The notes below the pieces were generated by a model. The model saw only the letters and a list, made by a program, of their open reading frames with translations. It ran no database searches and was not told where the DNA came from. The translations under genes and the position numbers were made by a program. From positions 21,064,420-21,128,419 of the forward strand of contig OX940865.1 of assembly GCA_954871525.1 (NCBI GenBank): a stretch of DNA of 64,000 nt. The letters run 5' to 3'. This document shows, in pieces, positions 49,188 to 60,003 of this stretch; the stretch's first letter is position 1; every line of letters starts with the position of its first letter. The DNA comes from Parietaria judaica (lineage: Eukaryota > Streptophyta > Magnoliopsida > Rosales > Urticaceae).

Positions 49188-49430
49188 GTCTGAATAACAC
49201 AACAACATCCAACAATCTTAAAAATCCGTTAAGACAATTTTTAGGAGGATTATTAAAATCATAAATTTATTTACACCCATTTGTCTAACATTATTTATAT
49301 ATGTCGTACAAATTGCCTTATAAAACATGTTCATGAACAAAACATCTCAATATATATGTTTTTTTTATCTATACTACCCAAATAAATTAACATCGTTTAC
49401 TATTTTTAACAAATTTATAAATATAAAATG
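43544..49430. other. Gene-poor AT-rich region
   Basis: No convincing gene. The open frames at 44242-44625 are low-complexity F/L/I/Y products of T-rich DNA. 47400-47550 is a short GC-richer stretch of unknown origin, and 47714-47735 is a CCCCA-type repeat. Confidence 0.6.
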
Positions 49431-49464
49431 TACGCAACCGCGCAACGCGCGGTGTATCCACTAG
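43784..49464 (+). mobile_element. Possible second Helitron (3' end clear, 5' end uncertain)
   Basis: 3' end: hairpin 49437-49453 (ACCGCGC/GCGCGGT), then CTAG at 49461-49464 and T. The stem equals that of the first Helitron. A 5' candidate, TCTATATATATGAGATTC after an A, lies at 43784, but an internal start nearer 49150 cannot be excluded. Confidence 0.45.
47633..48309. mobile_element. Possible TIR element rich in TATCGGTAA-like motifs
   Basis: Ends CCATGGTTCGA and (reverse complement) CCAAGGTTCAA, with TTTATA next to both. The interior repeats variants of TATCGATAA/TATCGGTAA and a CCCCA run. Low confidence because the flanks are AT-rich. Confidence 0.4.
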
Positions 49465-49529
49465 TTTATTTTGTGAAAAAAAAAAGAAGAAAAAAAAAAC
49501 GAAACGAACGTCTCACATTTTGAAGAGTC

Positions 49530-49651
49530 GAAGAAGGATTCTGAAATTATTCCCAAATTGAAACCCTAATCTCGGAGAACTCTCCGATCTGGAGAATTTG
49601 CTTCGCTTCTCTGTGGGCTCGAATCTCTGCTGAAACCGCGCCGAATCGCTT
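49530..49651 (+). other. Candidate 5' untranslated exon (possibly of MED4)
   Basis: A sharp switch from AT-rich DNA to a leader-like sequence (AACCCTAATC, CTCCGATCTGG, TCTCTGCTGAAACC) ending at a good donor, GTAACC. The nearest downstream plus-strand gene is MED4, whose ATG lies 30 bases after an acceptor at 52686. The intron would be 3 kb and TE-filled. Inference only. Confidence 0.35.
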
Positions 49652-49846
49652 GGGTAACCACTTTCCCCTCTACATTTTGGAGCTCATTTGCTGCGATGCA
49701 AATCGGAATCTTAATGTTAATTATATGATATTGATTGATGATCGACGTTTATTTCGTTGAGTGTTGAGAGCAGATCATGTTTGGATATGGTCGCAAGTTC
49801 ACAGGAGAACTTGTACTTGTCTTAGAATTTGAGTGTCTTTAATGCA

Positions 49847-49857
49847 GGGCCGGCCAA
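49847..49857. other. Orphan hAT-type end
   Basis: CAGGGCCGGCC matches the end of the hAT MITE at 12506, but no partner end was found to the right. Confidence 0.35.
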
Positions 49858-51089
49858 ATCCTTTTCGGAGCCTTGGGCGAATCATTAATATGGGACTTTT
49901 TTTGAGAGTCTGTAATACAATATTGCAGGAGCTATTGGATTACAGTATTGCAGGAGCTATACGATAAAACAAAACTTATACAACACATTAATAGACTACT
50001 CTTTGCATTTCATATACTTTTTTCTTTGCTTATCTCGACTATTTTCTTCACCTCTCACACACTCTCTTTCTCGCCGAACTTCGATCGACGATGTACGTTG
50101 AGGTTAACTGAATTTTTTTTTCTTCAGATTATCAGTTCAAGACGCACACTTGAATCTCCACCTTTTTCTTGACTTATCGATAATTGGGACCGAAATTTGG
50201 ACAAGTCCACATTCTTGTCAAAACGAATGCCCTTACTTACGTTACGGCCTTAACAAACAAAAAAAGTTCAAATTTTTTATTTTTAGAGAGCTGCAACACG
50301 AAAGTAATTAGAATAACAGATTAGAGATATTCTAGGCTAATTCCAAGAAGAAAGTTTCAACCATCGAGTATTATTGATGTACATATATATATCAAATGTA
50401 AAAGGTTAGAAATTGAAATATATAAATACGGCAGAGGTACGTAGGTCTCTGTTTCTCAATCCATTTGTTGATCTTATCCTTAAAACTTTCAAGCGTAGTT
50501 TTTAAATAGGCGCAAAAGAACGGATGTGCATAGCACATTTGCTAGTATACTGTTTGACAATCTCATTTGACAATCTTTTTTTAAGTATACTATTACCTAC
50601 AATACTACATTAAATTGTTTACAAACATATATAATTTGATCAATCAGTGATACTTATAAGAGCTATATGAATTTGATTTTGCACCAACAGAAGTCAACCA
50701 AACAAAGTATAACACTTTTTAAATATATGCCCAAGTCTTATTAATAGAATAATGCATGTGTATGTATATATTTGTATATATATTTATGAGAAATATTTTT
50801 TTTTTAAAATCGATAATGTAAAAATCTTTTATTTGATCTAAATCATACAGACTTCTTTTTCGAAAGGAATATTGTAATAATCTTTTACCAGATGTAAATA
50901 ATGCATTTCTTTAAGAAATGATACTTTTATTACGTATACTACTCTTTGTGTCTAATTACATATAAATACCATGTAGTTAAACTTAAAAAAGATTGAATAA
51001 CAACATAAAATAAAAATCAAATAGCTTTAATACCATACGCATAAAAAAACATTAAACTATTAAAAATTTTCTTTGCTAAGAAAAAAAAA

Positions 51090-51117
51090 ACCCGCAACGC
51101 GCGGGTTATATACCTAG
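51090..51117 (+). mobile_element. Third Helitron 3' end
   Basis: Hairpin ACCCGC/GCGGGT at 51090-51106 followed by CTAG at 51114-51117 and T. The 5' end was not found, so only the terminus is annotated; the body lies to the left, somewhere in 49.9-51.1 kb. Confidence 0.6.
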
Positions 51118-51150
51118 TGTACACTATAAGAGAATAATTTTAATTGTTTA

Positions 51151-51190
<40 letters not shown>

Positions 51191-51666
51191 ACAAAGAGAA
51201 TATTTACTATAGAAAAATGAAAATAAATTTTCTATGAATACGTAAACTATCTAATGTAAAACCGAAAAGATAGTGTTTATGTTTTAAGTTTTTTTTTTTT
51301 AAACTCTTCACTAATAATATAGGGAATAAGATAATTAAGGTATGGAACTGAATAAGAAATATTAAATTAAAAAATTGTATAATATAGCAGAACAAGAGAA
51401 GTTAACCAATAAAATATGAGAGAGGGCCCACTTTCTAAAACTTGTATCACAACTTGTAGATATTTTTTAGTGAGTTCTTTTTTTTATATGAGCGTAAAAT
51501 ACGATGTCGCAAGGCCTAATTGTTCAATTATTTCTCATTCAGAGGCCTTGGCCCAACCCAGTGCTTGGGCCGGGCGTGGCTTATCGTATCTTAACACTCC
51601 ATTGAAACAGATTAACTGACAGACATCTGCAAGCTCGAATTAGGGTTTGACGAGCGAGGAGAATAG

Positions 51667-51793
51667 ATGGGAAAGAAGGCGTGGCGGGCCAATATCAGCA
51701 CCGAAGACATCGACGACGACGCTCTCTCCGGCGGATCTCTCTCCGGCGGATCGCTCTCTGCCGTCCCGACCGAAGAACTGGACAAGTCCAAAG
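51667..51793 (+). pseudogene. NOP53-like first exon fragment
   Basis: ATG at 51667 opens a frame (MGKKAWRANISTEDIDDDA, then SGGSLSAVPTEEL) that resembles the N-terminus of the plant ribosome-biogenesis protein NOP53 (SMO4 in Arabidopsis). It ends at a donor, AAAG/GTCTGAG. The acidic and Phe-rich stretch I would expect after STEDIDD is missing, SGGSL is duplicated, and no further NOP53 exon follows. It keeps a leader (51600-51666) and intron sequence, so it arose from DNA, not mRNA. If joined to the acceptor at 52686 the frame would stop after a few codons. Identity is from memory of the family. Confidence 0.6.
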
Positions 51794-52686
51794 GTCTGAG
51801 ATTTTGCTCTCTTGTTTGGGGTATTTGGATTGGAACTGTTCCAGTTTAAGTTTCTGCGAAGAAGAAAGCATGGTGATGCGTGTTAGGAACTTAGGATATC
51901 TTAGTGATGCATTGCTTTAGGGGTGTTTCTATGATGTATGTCGTTACATTCGTTCGGTGTTATAGTTTTCTTGAGTTGTAGAATGGAACTCATTTGTTTT
52001 ATTTCTCACTAGGAGGAGGCCTTGGGCGTTGGCCCAAGCTGCCTAGTGCTTGGGCCGGGCCTGCTTTAATGGTTCTCCGCTTTCCGGCCCCGTCCCGGCT
52101 CGATTTGGGTCTAAACACCAGGTCCAGTTTTAGGAGGCCCTGATTAACCGGGACGGCCAAAAATATTGCGTAAAATCCTGATTCCCGGTCTCAGTTTCAC
52201 CCCTAGATTATTAGTCAGTTCCCAAATAAACTGACTGGGCTGGGTTTTAGGAGGCCGGATTTAACCGAGACCGGGCCAATATTGAAGTGATGCTAATTTT
52301 GGCTATCAACTTTGGTTATTTTGCATTGTATGTGGCTAAATATATTTATGTATTAATGCGCCCGCCAAGTGTTTGAGAAATTTATATATATATTATAAAA
52401 CGTTTTGTATGAGGCGTGATACGATTTGGGATCTATCAGTTTTGGATATGTTAAGTTATGTTCAATGTTAATCTTCTAATCCATGATAACGAGTCTGCGT
52501 GAAAGTTTAGAAATTTTGTTCGGGAATCATTGTACGTGAATTATGATTTCTTGATGTGCATTTTATATTGTCAGTTTAAATATTTGGATAGAAATTTCTG
52601 GCAAAAAATACCCGATTTCGAGTTGTTTTTGTTTTTTTTCATCTGAGTATTAATTTATACCAGTTTTACATGGCTGTTCTTTGCAG
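51794..52686. other. Sequence upstream of MED4, probably 5' UTR intron
   Basis: Non-coding. 52016-52260 is GC-richer with repeats of GGCCTTGG/CTTGGGCCGGGC also seen at 51540-51580. It ends in a pyrimidine tract and TTCTTTGCAG at 52686, a strong acceptor. Confidence 0.5.
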
Positions 52687-52715
52687 GTTTCTGGTATTAG
52701 ATTTGAGAACAAAAA

Positions 52716-53933
52716 ATGCTTCAGCACCAGATACAAATAGTGTCGTCCCCTGCGAGGCTTGGCCTCACAAACCCTAATTCGCCGTCTCTTCAGAATCACC
52801 CACCCGCCACCCCACCAAACAAATCTATGCCTCCTTCTCAGCCCTCCTCCGCCGCTGCCACATCATCGTCTACGATTACAGTTCCGTCCTCCGCTTCAGC
52901 ATCAACTACCCTTTTACCCCTCCTTCCTCCGCTCCCGAGAGCCCAATCCCTTCTTATACAAATGGCCTCTCTCGCCACCCGCCTCTTTGAAGCCTCTCCC
53001 AATCGGTCCCTCTGGCTTGCCGCCTTCCGAGGTACGCTTCCCACTTTTCTCTCTTCCCAAACCCAAGGCCAAAACCTACCTCAATCCCAAGCCCACGAAT
53101 CCACCAAGGAAATTCTCTCTCTCTTTACGTCCCTTCAAACTCAGCTCTTTGAAGCCGTGGCCCAGCTCCAAGAGATCCTCGATCTCCAAGACGCCAAGAA
53201 CAAATTCGCCCGGGAAATCCGGTCTAAAGACGCTGCCGCCCTCGCATTCACCCGCAAGCTCATCGAGGCCGAGCGTGTCCTCGATGTCCTCGTTGACGAC
53301 TACTCCGACTACCGCCGGCCGAAGCGACCCAAACCCGACGAAGAAGCCACGGAATTTGACGACGATTCTTCTCTCTCCTCCGCAGGACCCACCACTGTGT
53401 CATCGCAGTTGAATCTAACAGACATACTCTCTTACGCTCACAAGATTAGCTACACCACCTTCGCTCCACCGGAGTTTGGCGCCGGGAACGCCCCGCTCCG
53501 CGGGGCACTGCCGCCAGCGCCGCAGGAAGAGCAGATGCGCTCTTCTCAGCTCTACAACTTAGCCTCTCTCGATGTTGGTCTTCCTAAGGCTGAAGAGAGT
53601 GAGCCTATGATCGAGCCGCTGCCAGCTCAGCCACCTGCAGAGTTGAACCCACTTGCGAAGCTTAACATCACGGTTCCTTCGGGCTGGAAACCCGGGATGC
53701 CGGTGGAACTGCCTATTGAAATTCCCATTCCACCACCGGGATGGAAGCCTGGGGACCCTGTTCCGCTACCGGCAATGGCGTCAATCCCGCTTCCGAGAGT
53801 TGGGGAGCAACAATTGCGGTCTAAACCGGCCGAGCCGATTCAAGTTAGACCAGTTCAGCTGGATATTCTTGACCAGGATGACGACAGCAGTGATTACAGC
53901 TCCGATGAGGGGAGTTCTGACGACGACGATTAG
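52716..53933 (+). CDS. MED4: Mediator complex subunit 4
   Basis: Intronless coding region, 405 residues. MED4 is part of the Mediator middle module, which links transcription factors to RNA polymerase II in the nucleus. Visible parts: a Pro/Ser-rich N-terminus (1-70); an alpha-helical, partly coiled-coil Med4 domain at about 75-250 (with QLFEAVAQLQEILDLQ and the following helix); the conserved DILSYAHKISYTTFAPPEF motif near 235; a Pro-rich tail with duplicated PSGWKPG/PPGWKPG units; and an acidic C-terminus rich in Asp and Ser. Length and order match plant MED4 proteins. ATG chosen as the first after the acceptor at 52686. High GC relative to its surroundings is normal for an intronless plant gene. 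The opposite-strand and shifted frames here are shadows. Confidence 0.93.
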   Translation: MLQHQIQIVSSPARLGLTNPNSPSLQNHPPATPPNKSMPPSQPSSAAATSSSTITVPSSASASTTLLPLLPPLPRAQSLLIQMASLATRLFEASPNRSLWLAAFRGTLPTFLSSQTQGQNLPQSQAHESTKEILSLFTSLQTQLFEAVAQLQEILDLQDAKNKFAREIRSKDAAALAFTRKLIEAERVLDVLVDDYSDYRRPKRPKPDEEATEFDDDSSLSSAGPTTVSSQLNLTDILSYAHKISYTTFAPPEFGAGNAPLRGALPPAPQEEQMRSSQLYNLASLDVGLPKAEESEPMIEPLPAQPPAELNPLAKLNITVPSGWKPGMPVELPIEIPIPPPGWKPGDPVPLPAMASIPLPRVGEQQLRSKPAEPIQVRPVQLDILDQDDDSSDYSSDEGSSDDDD

Positions 53934-54729
53934 TGAAGAGTGATGGGTGCTCTTCTTGTAGCCTTCTTGTTGTAATTACTTTCAATCTAAGTTATTTTTT
54001 ATGCGAATTACGTCTCTGTCTCCCTTGATTTAGATTCGCGAAAGAAAAGAAAAAAACCCGCTTTTCGTGCTGAGCCAAGCCAGGAATGTGCCGCGTTCGG
54101 GCTTTTGGGCGCAATTTTAACTCATCATATTGGTTACTCTTTCCCGTGACTTTGGGTCAGGACTAGTGAGTCGGGATGGGTCTCTATGGATACCGAGCCT
54201 GGACAAGGAATGCCCGACTTGACTCTGCACTTGGCGGGCTTCTGCTTTTGTGGGCCAGCTCGGCTCATTTGGCGCCTCTAAAACTCTTAACTTGATTAAA
54301 GAGCTCTAAAAATAAATTAATTTAATCGTTCGTTTGTAACGTAAGAATTATGTGTGAAATGGAAAATGTTTTATCTTATTTTATGAACTATTTCTTGAAA
54401 AATTGATGATAACGTATTGTGAATTGGCTTGAGTTCACTCCATGCGACTTATTTTGCTTTCGGATTAAGTCATTGAAGTTGAGGGCATGCAACTTTGAAT
54501 TATGGGTGAGATACCCATACAATACAACTGAGTAATCACACGTTTACCATTCAATTATGATCAAAGAATTTGTTCAAGCGGGTAATTTGTGTTTAAGTGC
54601 TACAAATAATATCGGTAGCCCCAAAAATATAAGGTTAAGTGTATTAGATGAAATTTTATTTTAAGTATTTAAGTGCTTGGTAAGTTTTACTGTTATCAAA
54701 CGAATTTTTTTTAATATAATTTATTTTTA
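53934..54729. other. MED4 3' flank and spacer
   Basis: Contains the MED4 3' UTR (TGTAATTACTTTC at about 53971 may be a polyadenylation area), then AT-rich DNA. No gene. Confidence 0.5.
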
Positions 54730-55085
54730 GAAAAACTCATGAAATGCCCAAAAATCACATAAGGTTTAAGGGAATTGCCCATACTTTCAAACAATTCATT
54801 TATACTCATTTTAAAAATATTTTGGACCATATTAACCCTGATTTTAATTATATTTTTATATTTTCGTTTATTAATTAATTATTAAATATTTTAATTTTAA
54901 TTTTATATTTTCTTAAAATTATGGTTGAATTCTTCTCCTATTTATCAGATTTTCATTTAATTTGCTAACTTTGACAGAAAATTCCCCTAATGTATCTCTC
55001 TATCTCTCCTCCTTCGTCTGGTCACACTCCTCTATGTATACAAAGCAAGTCAAAGGCAGTTGGGCTGGTTTGTCTGGTGGAGAAA

Positions 55086-55352
55086 ATGAGTTCGTTAGCC
55101 TCCTCGCTCAGCGCAGCCAAATGCGGCCTCGCCGCTGCCAAGCCACACCGAGCCCTCGTCGGAGCCACCACGAGCTTCAAGCCTCTCGCCGCTTCCCAAG
55201 CCACTCCCGGGGAGCTTCGCGCGTCGAGGTCGTTACCGGGACGAGAAGCGATTGGGCTGAACCTGTAGTTCGGGGTGATGGAAGCGCTTTTTGAGCCTTG
55301 GGCCATGGCTGCTGAGTGCGACTTCATTGTGGCTCCATCGGGGCTTGCTTTC
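55086..55352 (+). pseudogene. Truncated FKBP13-like (chloroplast peptidyl-prolyl isomerase) 5' exon
   Basis: ATG 55086 opens a Ser/Ala-rich, acid-poor presequence (MSSLASSLSAAKCGLAAA) typical of a transit peptide. It continues to REAIGLNL, an in-frame stop (TAG 55266-55268), then GVMEALFEPWAMAAECDF and IVAPSGLAF. PSGLAF preceded by C-D/E-F marks the start of the mature thylakoid-lumen immunophilin FKBP13. Homology stops abruptly at about 55350; the whole FKBP catalytic domain is missing. With the stop and the truncation it cannot give a working isomerase. The frame on the other strand is a shadow. Confidence 0.72.
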
Positions 55353-55797
55353 TCCGATCTCTGGAAATTTATTTACAATTTTTTTTTTAAATATATTTAC
55401 AGTTTTAAGGTAATATATTAGATTTGTAATTTAGTTTACATGATTTTGGATTGGTAATGTTTATTAGATTGGTAATATTTTTTGTAAATAGTGTTACCAA
55501 AGTTTTTGTCAATGCTTTTACACGATTAATACAAGTTATATAGCTACAAGTTTTTGTAAATGCTTTTACAAGATTAATACAGGTTAAACAAGTTTTGGTA
55601 AATGCTTTTGTAAATGGTTTTATACAGGTTTAATACAGTTTTATAACTACAACTTTATTAAAATTTCATGAATTAATTTAATGTAAATATAGAATCGTAA
55701 ATATAGTTTGATTGGTAAATAAATTTACAGTTTGATATTGGTAAATATAGAATCGTAAAAGCATACTGGTTAATATGTAAAGTTTGATATTCATTAG
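55353..55797. repeat. Dispersed repeat, copy 2, left part
   Basis: Degenerate TTTGTAAATGCTTTTACA units, matching 6418-6575; continues after the LTR element at 60711-60985. Confidence 0.8.
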
Positions 55798-56514
55798 TGT
55801 TAATGCCGAAAAATGGATCAACACTTAAAGCGGCCCAAGTCTTGAATTTGGGCCGGGCCCAATGACCTTTTGACAGTCAAAGGGGGTCTTGAAGCTTGAT
55901 TCGTATTTCTTGATAAGCCGGAAATATCTTCCAGAACTCCGTCTCCGTATATCTTGCTGAAATAATGAAATAAACGTGAACTTTAAGGGGGTACGGAGGG
56001 GGTGCCTCCGTATCCACCTCCGACGCTGAACATTAGTCGGGTATTTAAGTCGGGATATTTAAGAGAATGGAAAACTGAGGTTTTATCGCTTTAAAGCGTT
56101 TTTTGTGAGTTGATCTGAGTTGTTAAAGTTACCGTTTTGATTGAAATGAGCTTCTATTTATAGAAGGGTGCAGGGACCTCTTAGTAATTAATAATTACTT
56201 TGATGGGCCCCTGAGCAATTATGATATTGCTTGCGCGGTGCGCGGTGCTCGGTGCGCGGTGCTTTTAATTAATTTAAAGCCCCTTTGTGGTAAAAGTAAC
56301 AAAACTTTTACTGTCTTTATTCGGGCCGAGTCCCGTTGACTTTTTAGGTTGACTTTTTGAGTCGAGTCCCTTTGACTTTTTGCGCCGAGTCCCGCTGACT
56401 TTTTTGCGGTGGGCCCAGGTCGTCTATGTGGACTTTTTTATTCTTTTAAGCCTTTTGGGCAGGTTTTTTGGGCTGGGCCTTAATTTTTCTAGGCCTCGAA
56501 AAATACCCATAACA
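55798..56514 (-). repeat. 3' LTR (717 bp)
   Basis: Starts TGTTAATGCCG and ends CCCATAACA on the plus strand. It differs from the other LTR by about a dozen substitutions, a 14-base indel in a GCGCGGTGC repeat and one single-base indel, which together account for the length difference. Confidence 0.92.
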
Positions 56515-57229
56515 TTAACCCCCAGTTTTTTGGATGGCTTTGCCTTGCGAAAAACTATTTATCTTAAGTTGCGGGATTTTTCAATCTGCGCTTTTTGTAT
56601 ATAGAGGCGTCTCTAGGGATAACATTCTGTTTTACGTTTATGGGGGTATTCCACGAGATACCTTACCGTTTTACGATTGTGGGGGTTTCTACAGAGATCA
56701 CCTACCGTAGGTTACGGGGGCGTTCCAGAGATAACCTTCCATCTACGTTTACGTGTGCGGGTTTGGCGTCTTTTGAAATAACCTGCCTTAAACGATCACA
56801 GCTGTTTTCCTAAGAGATAACCTTTGATACATATTTTAGAGATGACAGCCAGCTTGAAAGCTTTTTCATTAATAACAACTTGGGAGATTTTATCTGACGA
56901 GAAATTTATTTTTGTCTTTCTGTTTCTGAGGTAGCGCTTTTAAAAGATATGTGGGGGTGTCCTAAGGAGTAACACTCCGTGTATGCCGACTGGGTTGTTC
57001 CGTGTGATCACCTTACCTTTTTACGTCTATGATCGCGGGGAATTTCCTCAGAAATCACCTACCGTTTTTACGGGGGCGTTCAGGAGATAACCCCTCAGCT
57101 ACATTTGCGTTTACAGGTTTGGTGTCTTTTGGAATAACCTTCCACTTCGCGTTTACGGGTGCTGTTCCGAGAGATACCTTTCCATATTTTTAAGTGAGAG
57201 CTTTTTGGAATTTGGCCTGGCTGGGACGT

Positions 57230-57620
57230 CTTTTGTGTTTTGAGCTTCTGCCAGTGTTTGCGCCTGGGCGTCTTATCTTTGTCATTTTTCCGGTCGCACT
57301 TTTAGCGTCTTACTTCTCGGTATAAATTTCGAGATTTTGCGCCTTAGCGTCTTACTTCCTGGTCCTTCACGCCGTAGCGTCTTATCTTTATCATTTTTTC
57401 GGTCGCGCTTTTAGCGTCTTACTTCTCGGTATCTTGCCAGATTTTGCGCCTTAGCGTCTTACTTCCTGGTCCTTCACGCCGTAGCGTCTTATCTTTGTCA
57501 TTTTTTCGGTCGCGCTTTTAGCGTCTTACTTCTCGGTATTTTGCCAGATTTTGTGCCTTGGCGTCTTACTTCCTGGTCCTTTGCGCCGTAGCGTCTTACC
57601 GAGTTTCGCGACTTAGCGTC
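57230..57620. repeat. Tandem array, period about 106 bp
   Basis: Between three and four copies; TTTTGCGCCTTAGCGTC marks the unit (57337, 57443, and TTTTGTGCC at 57550). Smaller AGCGTCTTACTTC subrepeats lie within each unit. Confidence 0.85.
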
Positions 57621-57639
57621 TTATTTCTCGGTTTGTTTT

Positions 57640-57815
57640 TGTTTCTTGAGTAGGTGGGATTTAGATCCGGCCTTTCTCGAAATTTGTTGCCTGAGCCGGC
57701 AGGATTGAGATCCGGCCTTTCTCGGCTTTGTTGCCTGAGTCGGCGGGATTGAGATCCGGCCTTTCTCGGCTTTGTTGCCTGAGTCGGCGGGATTGAGATC
57801 CGGACTTTCTTAGCT
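57640..57815. repeat. Tandem array, period about 44 bp
   Basis: About four copies of a unit containing GATCCGGCCTTTCTCGGC and TTGTTGCCTGAGTCGGCGGG; the two central copies are nearly identical. Confidence 0.88.
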
Positions 57816-57899
57816 TTGTATCTGGAAAGTCTTCTTTCAGTTAAGACTTTGATTTCATTTTCATTTGTTTGCTTCGTCTTCGCGGCTCTAATTTTGATC

Positions 57900-58145
57900 A
57901 TGCAACTGAGATGAAACTCGAGGTCTTTGAGGTGATCGAGGCAAATCTTGAGGTTGTACAGATGGCTGACGCAAAGCTTACGATCGTTGAGACGGCTGAT
58001 ATGAATCTTGAGGTCGTTGAGACGGCCCATGCGAAGCTTTAGGTTGTCGAGACGACAAATGCAAAGCTCGAGATCATTAAGACGATCAATGCAAATTTGG
58101 ACGTCGCTAGTGCGACCGGTGAGAATTTCAAGGTTGTTGAGCTTT
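57900..58145 (-). repeat. Tandem array, period about 30 bp (10-residue repeat on minus strand)
   Basis: Units such as GTTGAGACGGCTGATATGAA recur every 30 bases, keeping frame. On the minus strand the open frame at 57596-58030 reads as ten-residue repeats (RLNDLKIHIS, RLNDRKLCVS, HLYNLKICLD, HLKDLEFHLS). Whether it is translated is unknown. Confidence 0.75.
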
Positions 58146-58329
58146 AATCGTCGTGGTAAACGGACCAGGCCTTCGGTATCATTTTCGAGCTTCCAACTTT
58201 GGTCGTTGTCTTGTCTTGATGAGCCTTCGGCGCCATTGTCATATTTTATACTTTGTCTGTTGATTTTCCTGGTGAGGCTTTTGAGTTGTACCTAGGTTTT
58301 TGACTTCACTCGTCATTTTATTCTGTTGA

Positions 58330-58925
58330 ACCTTTGGCATCGTCTTCCGGCTTCAGACTTCGTCTTTCCCTGATGAGCCTTTGACGCTGTCTTCGGGCTT
58401 CGGACTTCACTTGTCTTTCCCTGATGAGCCTTTGGCGTCGTCTTCGAGCTTTAGACTTTGCTCGTCGTCTTTCCACGATGAGCCTATGATGTCGTCATCG
58501 GGCTTTGGACTTTGACGGTTGTCTTTCCCTGATGAGTCTTTGGCATCGTCTTCGGGCTTTAGACTTTGCTCGTCGTTTACCCCGTTGAGCCTCTGGTGTC
58601 ATCTTCGGGGTTCAGCCTTTGTCTTTCCTTGATGAGCCTTTGGCGTTGTCTTCGGGATTTGAACTTTGACCGTCGTCTTTCCCTGATGAGCCTTTGGCGT
58701 CGTCTTCGGGCTTTAGACTTCGCTTGTTTTACCCTGTTGAGCCTTTGGCGTCTTCTTTGAGCTTCGGACTTCGACAATCATCTCTCCCTGACGTCGTCTT
58801 CGGGATTTGGACTATGACCGGCGTCTTTTCCTGATGAGCCTCTGGCGTCGTCTTCGGAATTTTGACTTTGACCGTTGTCTCTCCCTGATGAGTCTCTGGC
58901 GTCGTTTTCGGGATTAGACTTGTCT
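58330..58925. repeat. Tandem array, period about 52-60 bp
   Basis: Roughly ten diverged copies of a unit with CTTTCCCTGATGAGCCTTTG followed by GCGTCGTCTTCGGGCTT. Stops or indels break any frame between copies. Confidence 0.85.
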
Positions 58926-59098
58926 GTTGTGGAGTTTCATGCTTTCTCCCAAAAATAGGTACTTTATAAATACATATCTTATTTTATGTTTAGTATATTT
59001 ATAATCAGATTATTAAGTCTGATTATATTCCCAAATATTTTCCTTAGTGTATATTACACAACACTTTTCTTTTTTTCTCATTGTGCATCGAATTAATA

Positions 59099-59692
59099 TT
59101 ATATTGTTTTTATTTTTGTTTTTCTTTTTTTTTCTTCTTCTTTTTTCTTTGATTTTCTCTCTCCTGACGAACGAAGGGAGTCTTCTCCTTCCTCTTCAAA
59201 TCTGATTGCCGTGCTCTTCCCTTTCCGTCGGTCTTCTACGTGCGCGAGCGGTGTTTCCGCAACGATTGACTGCGGCAAGCTTGGGCGGAGACGAGGCGCG
59301 TGGAAGCTCTTCACGAAGTCCAGAGGCGTTTGGCCTCCTTTTAGCGATGGGAGTCGCGGTTCGCGTCGGGGGTTGGCGATGCTTAGGCGACTTCGTTGGC
59401 TTTGATCGTGCGAAGACTTCCTCGGTCCAGATCTGAGCATTTGAAGATTTTGGGAGACGACGAGAGTGCTTTGTCGGTAGGCGCGCGTGCGGTGGTCGGG
59501 ATCGCAGCCTTTGGCCCGTGGGGAGGCGATTTCGCAATCTGGGCTGCTCGGAGGAGGCCACGCCGGCCCCCGGCGAGGCGCGATTTGGGTCTGACGAGCA
59601 GTAAAAGCAAAAGTGGCTCTTGGGCGAGCAACGATTTTTTGCTCGGTGTTGCGAGCTTCCGGCGATGGTGAAAGGGCTTTCTTCCTTAGCAA
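59099..59692 (-). CDS. Uncharacterised basic frame inside the LTR element
   Basis: 197 codons on the element's sense strand, rich in Arg, Pro, Ser and Lys, with a Lys/Glu-rich C-terminus (KSKKKEEEKKRK). No gag zinc knuckle or other known motif. It lies in a GC-rich stretch where long frames arise easily on both strands, so it may not be a gene. Confidence 0.2.
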   Translation of the reverse strand: MLRKKALSPSPEARNTEQKIVARPRATFAFTARQTQIAPRRGPAWPPPSSPDCEIASPRAKGCDPDHRTRAYRQSTLVVSQNLQMLRSGPRKSSHDQSQRSRLSIANPRREPRLPSLKGGQTPLDFVKSFHAPRLRPSLPQSIVAETPLAHVEDRRKGKSTAIRFEEEGEDSLRSSGERKSKKKEEEKKRKTKIKTI

Positions 59693-60003
59693 TTGAGCCT
59701 AAAAACTAGGCGAAGGTTGTGAGTCATGACGATCTTGGCTGATCTGCGTGTGTAATCTGCGAGAAGCTGAGTTACCTCCTTCGCCGGCGGTTTCGCCTTG
59801 AGCTGGCCTGTGTACGCCCTTTGGCCACCCAGCGAGGATGGCGGTGACTGGAATGACATGTGACGATTTGCACTTGACTGTGGGCGGCGGTCTTACGGAC
59901 CGGTCATGTCCGAGGGCCGGTTGAGACTGAGTATGAGGCTGTTGAACGTGCTGGTAGGGACTCGAGGCTTGAATTTTGACGAGCCCCTCCTTCTACGCCA
60001 AAA

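Noticed and set aside
52759..53412. 217-codon frame within MED4
   Set aside because: Shifted-frame shadow of MED4, Pro/Ser/Leu-rich by composition.
55022..55327. Minus-strand 101-codon frame
   Set aside because: Antisense to the FKBP13-like transit peptide region, which matches a known family in the plus orientation.
57230..58925. CRISPR-like array
   Set aside because: Repeats are contiguous tandem units without unique spacers and lie in an LTR retrotransposon in a plant genome.
59196..59671. Several overlapping frames on both strands
   Set aside because: GC-rich DNA with few stops inside the LTR element; mutually overlapping and without motifs.
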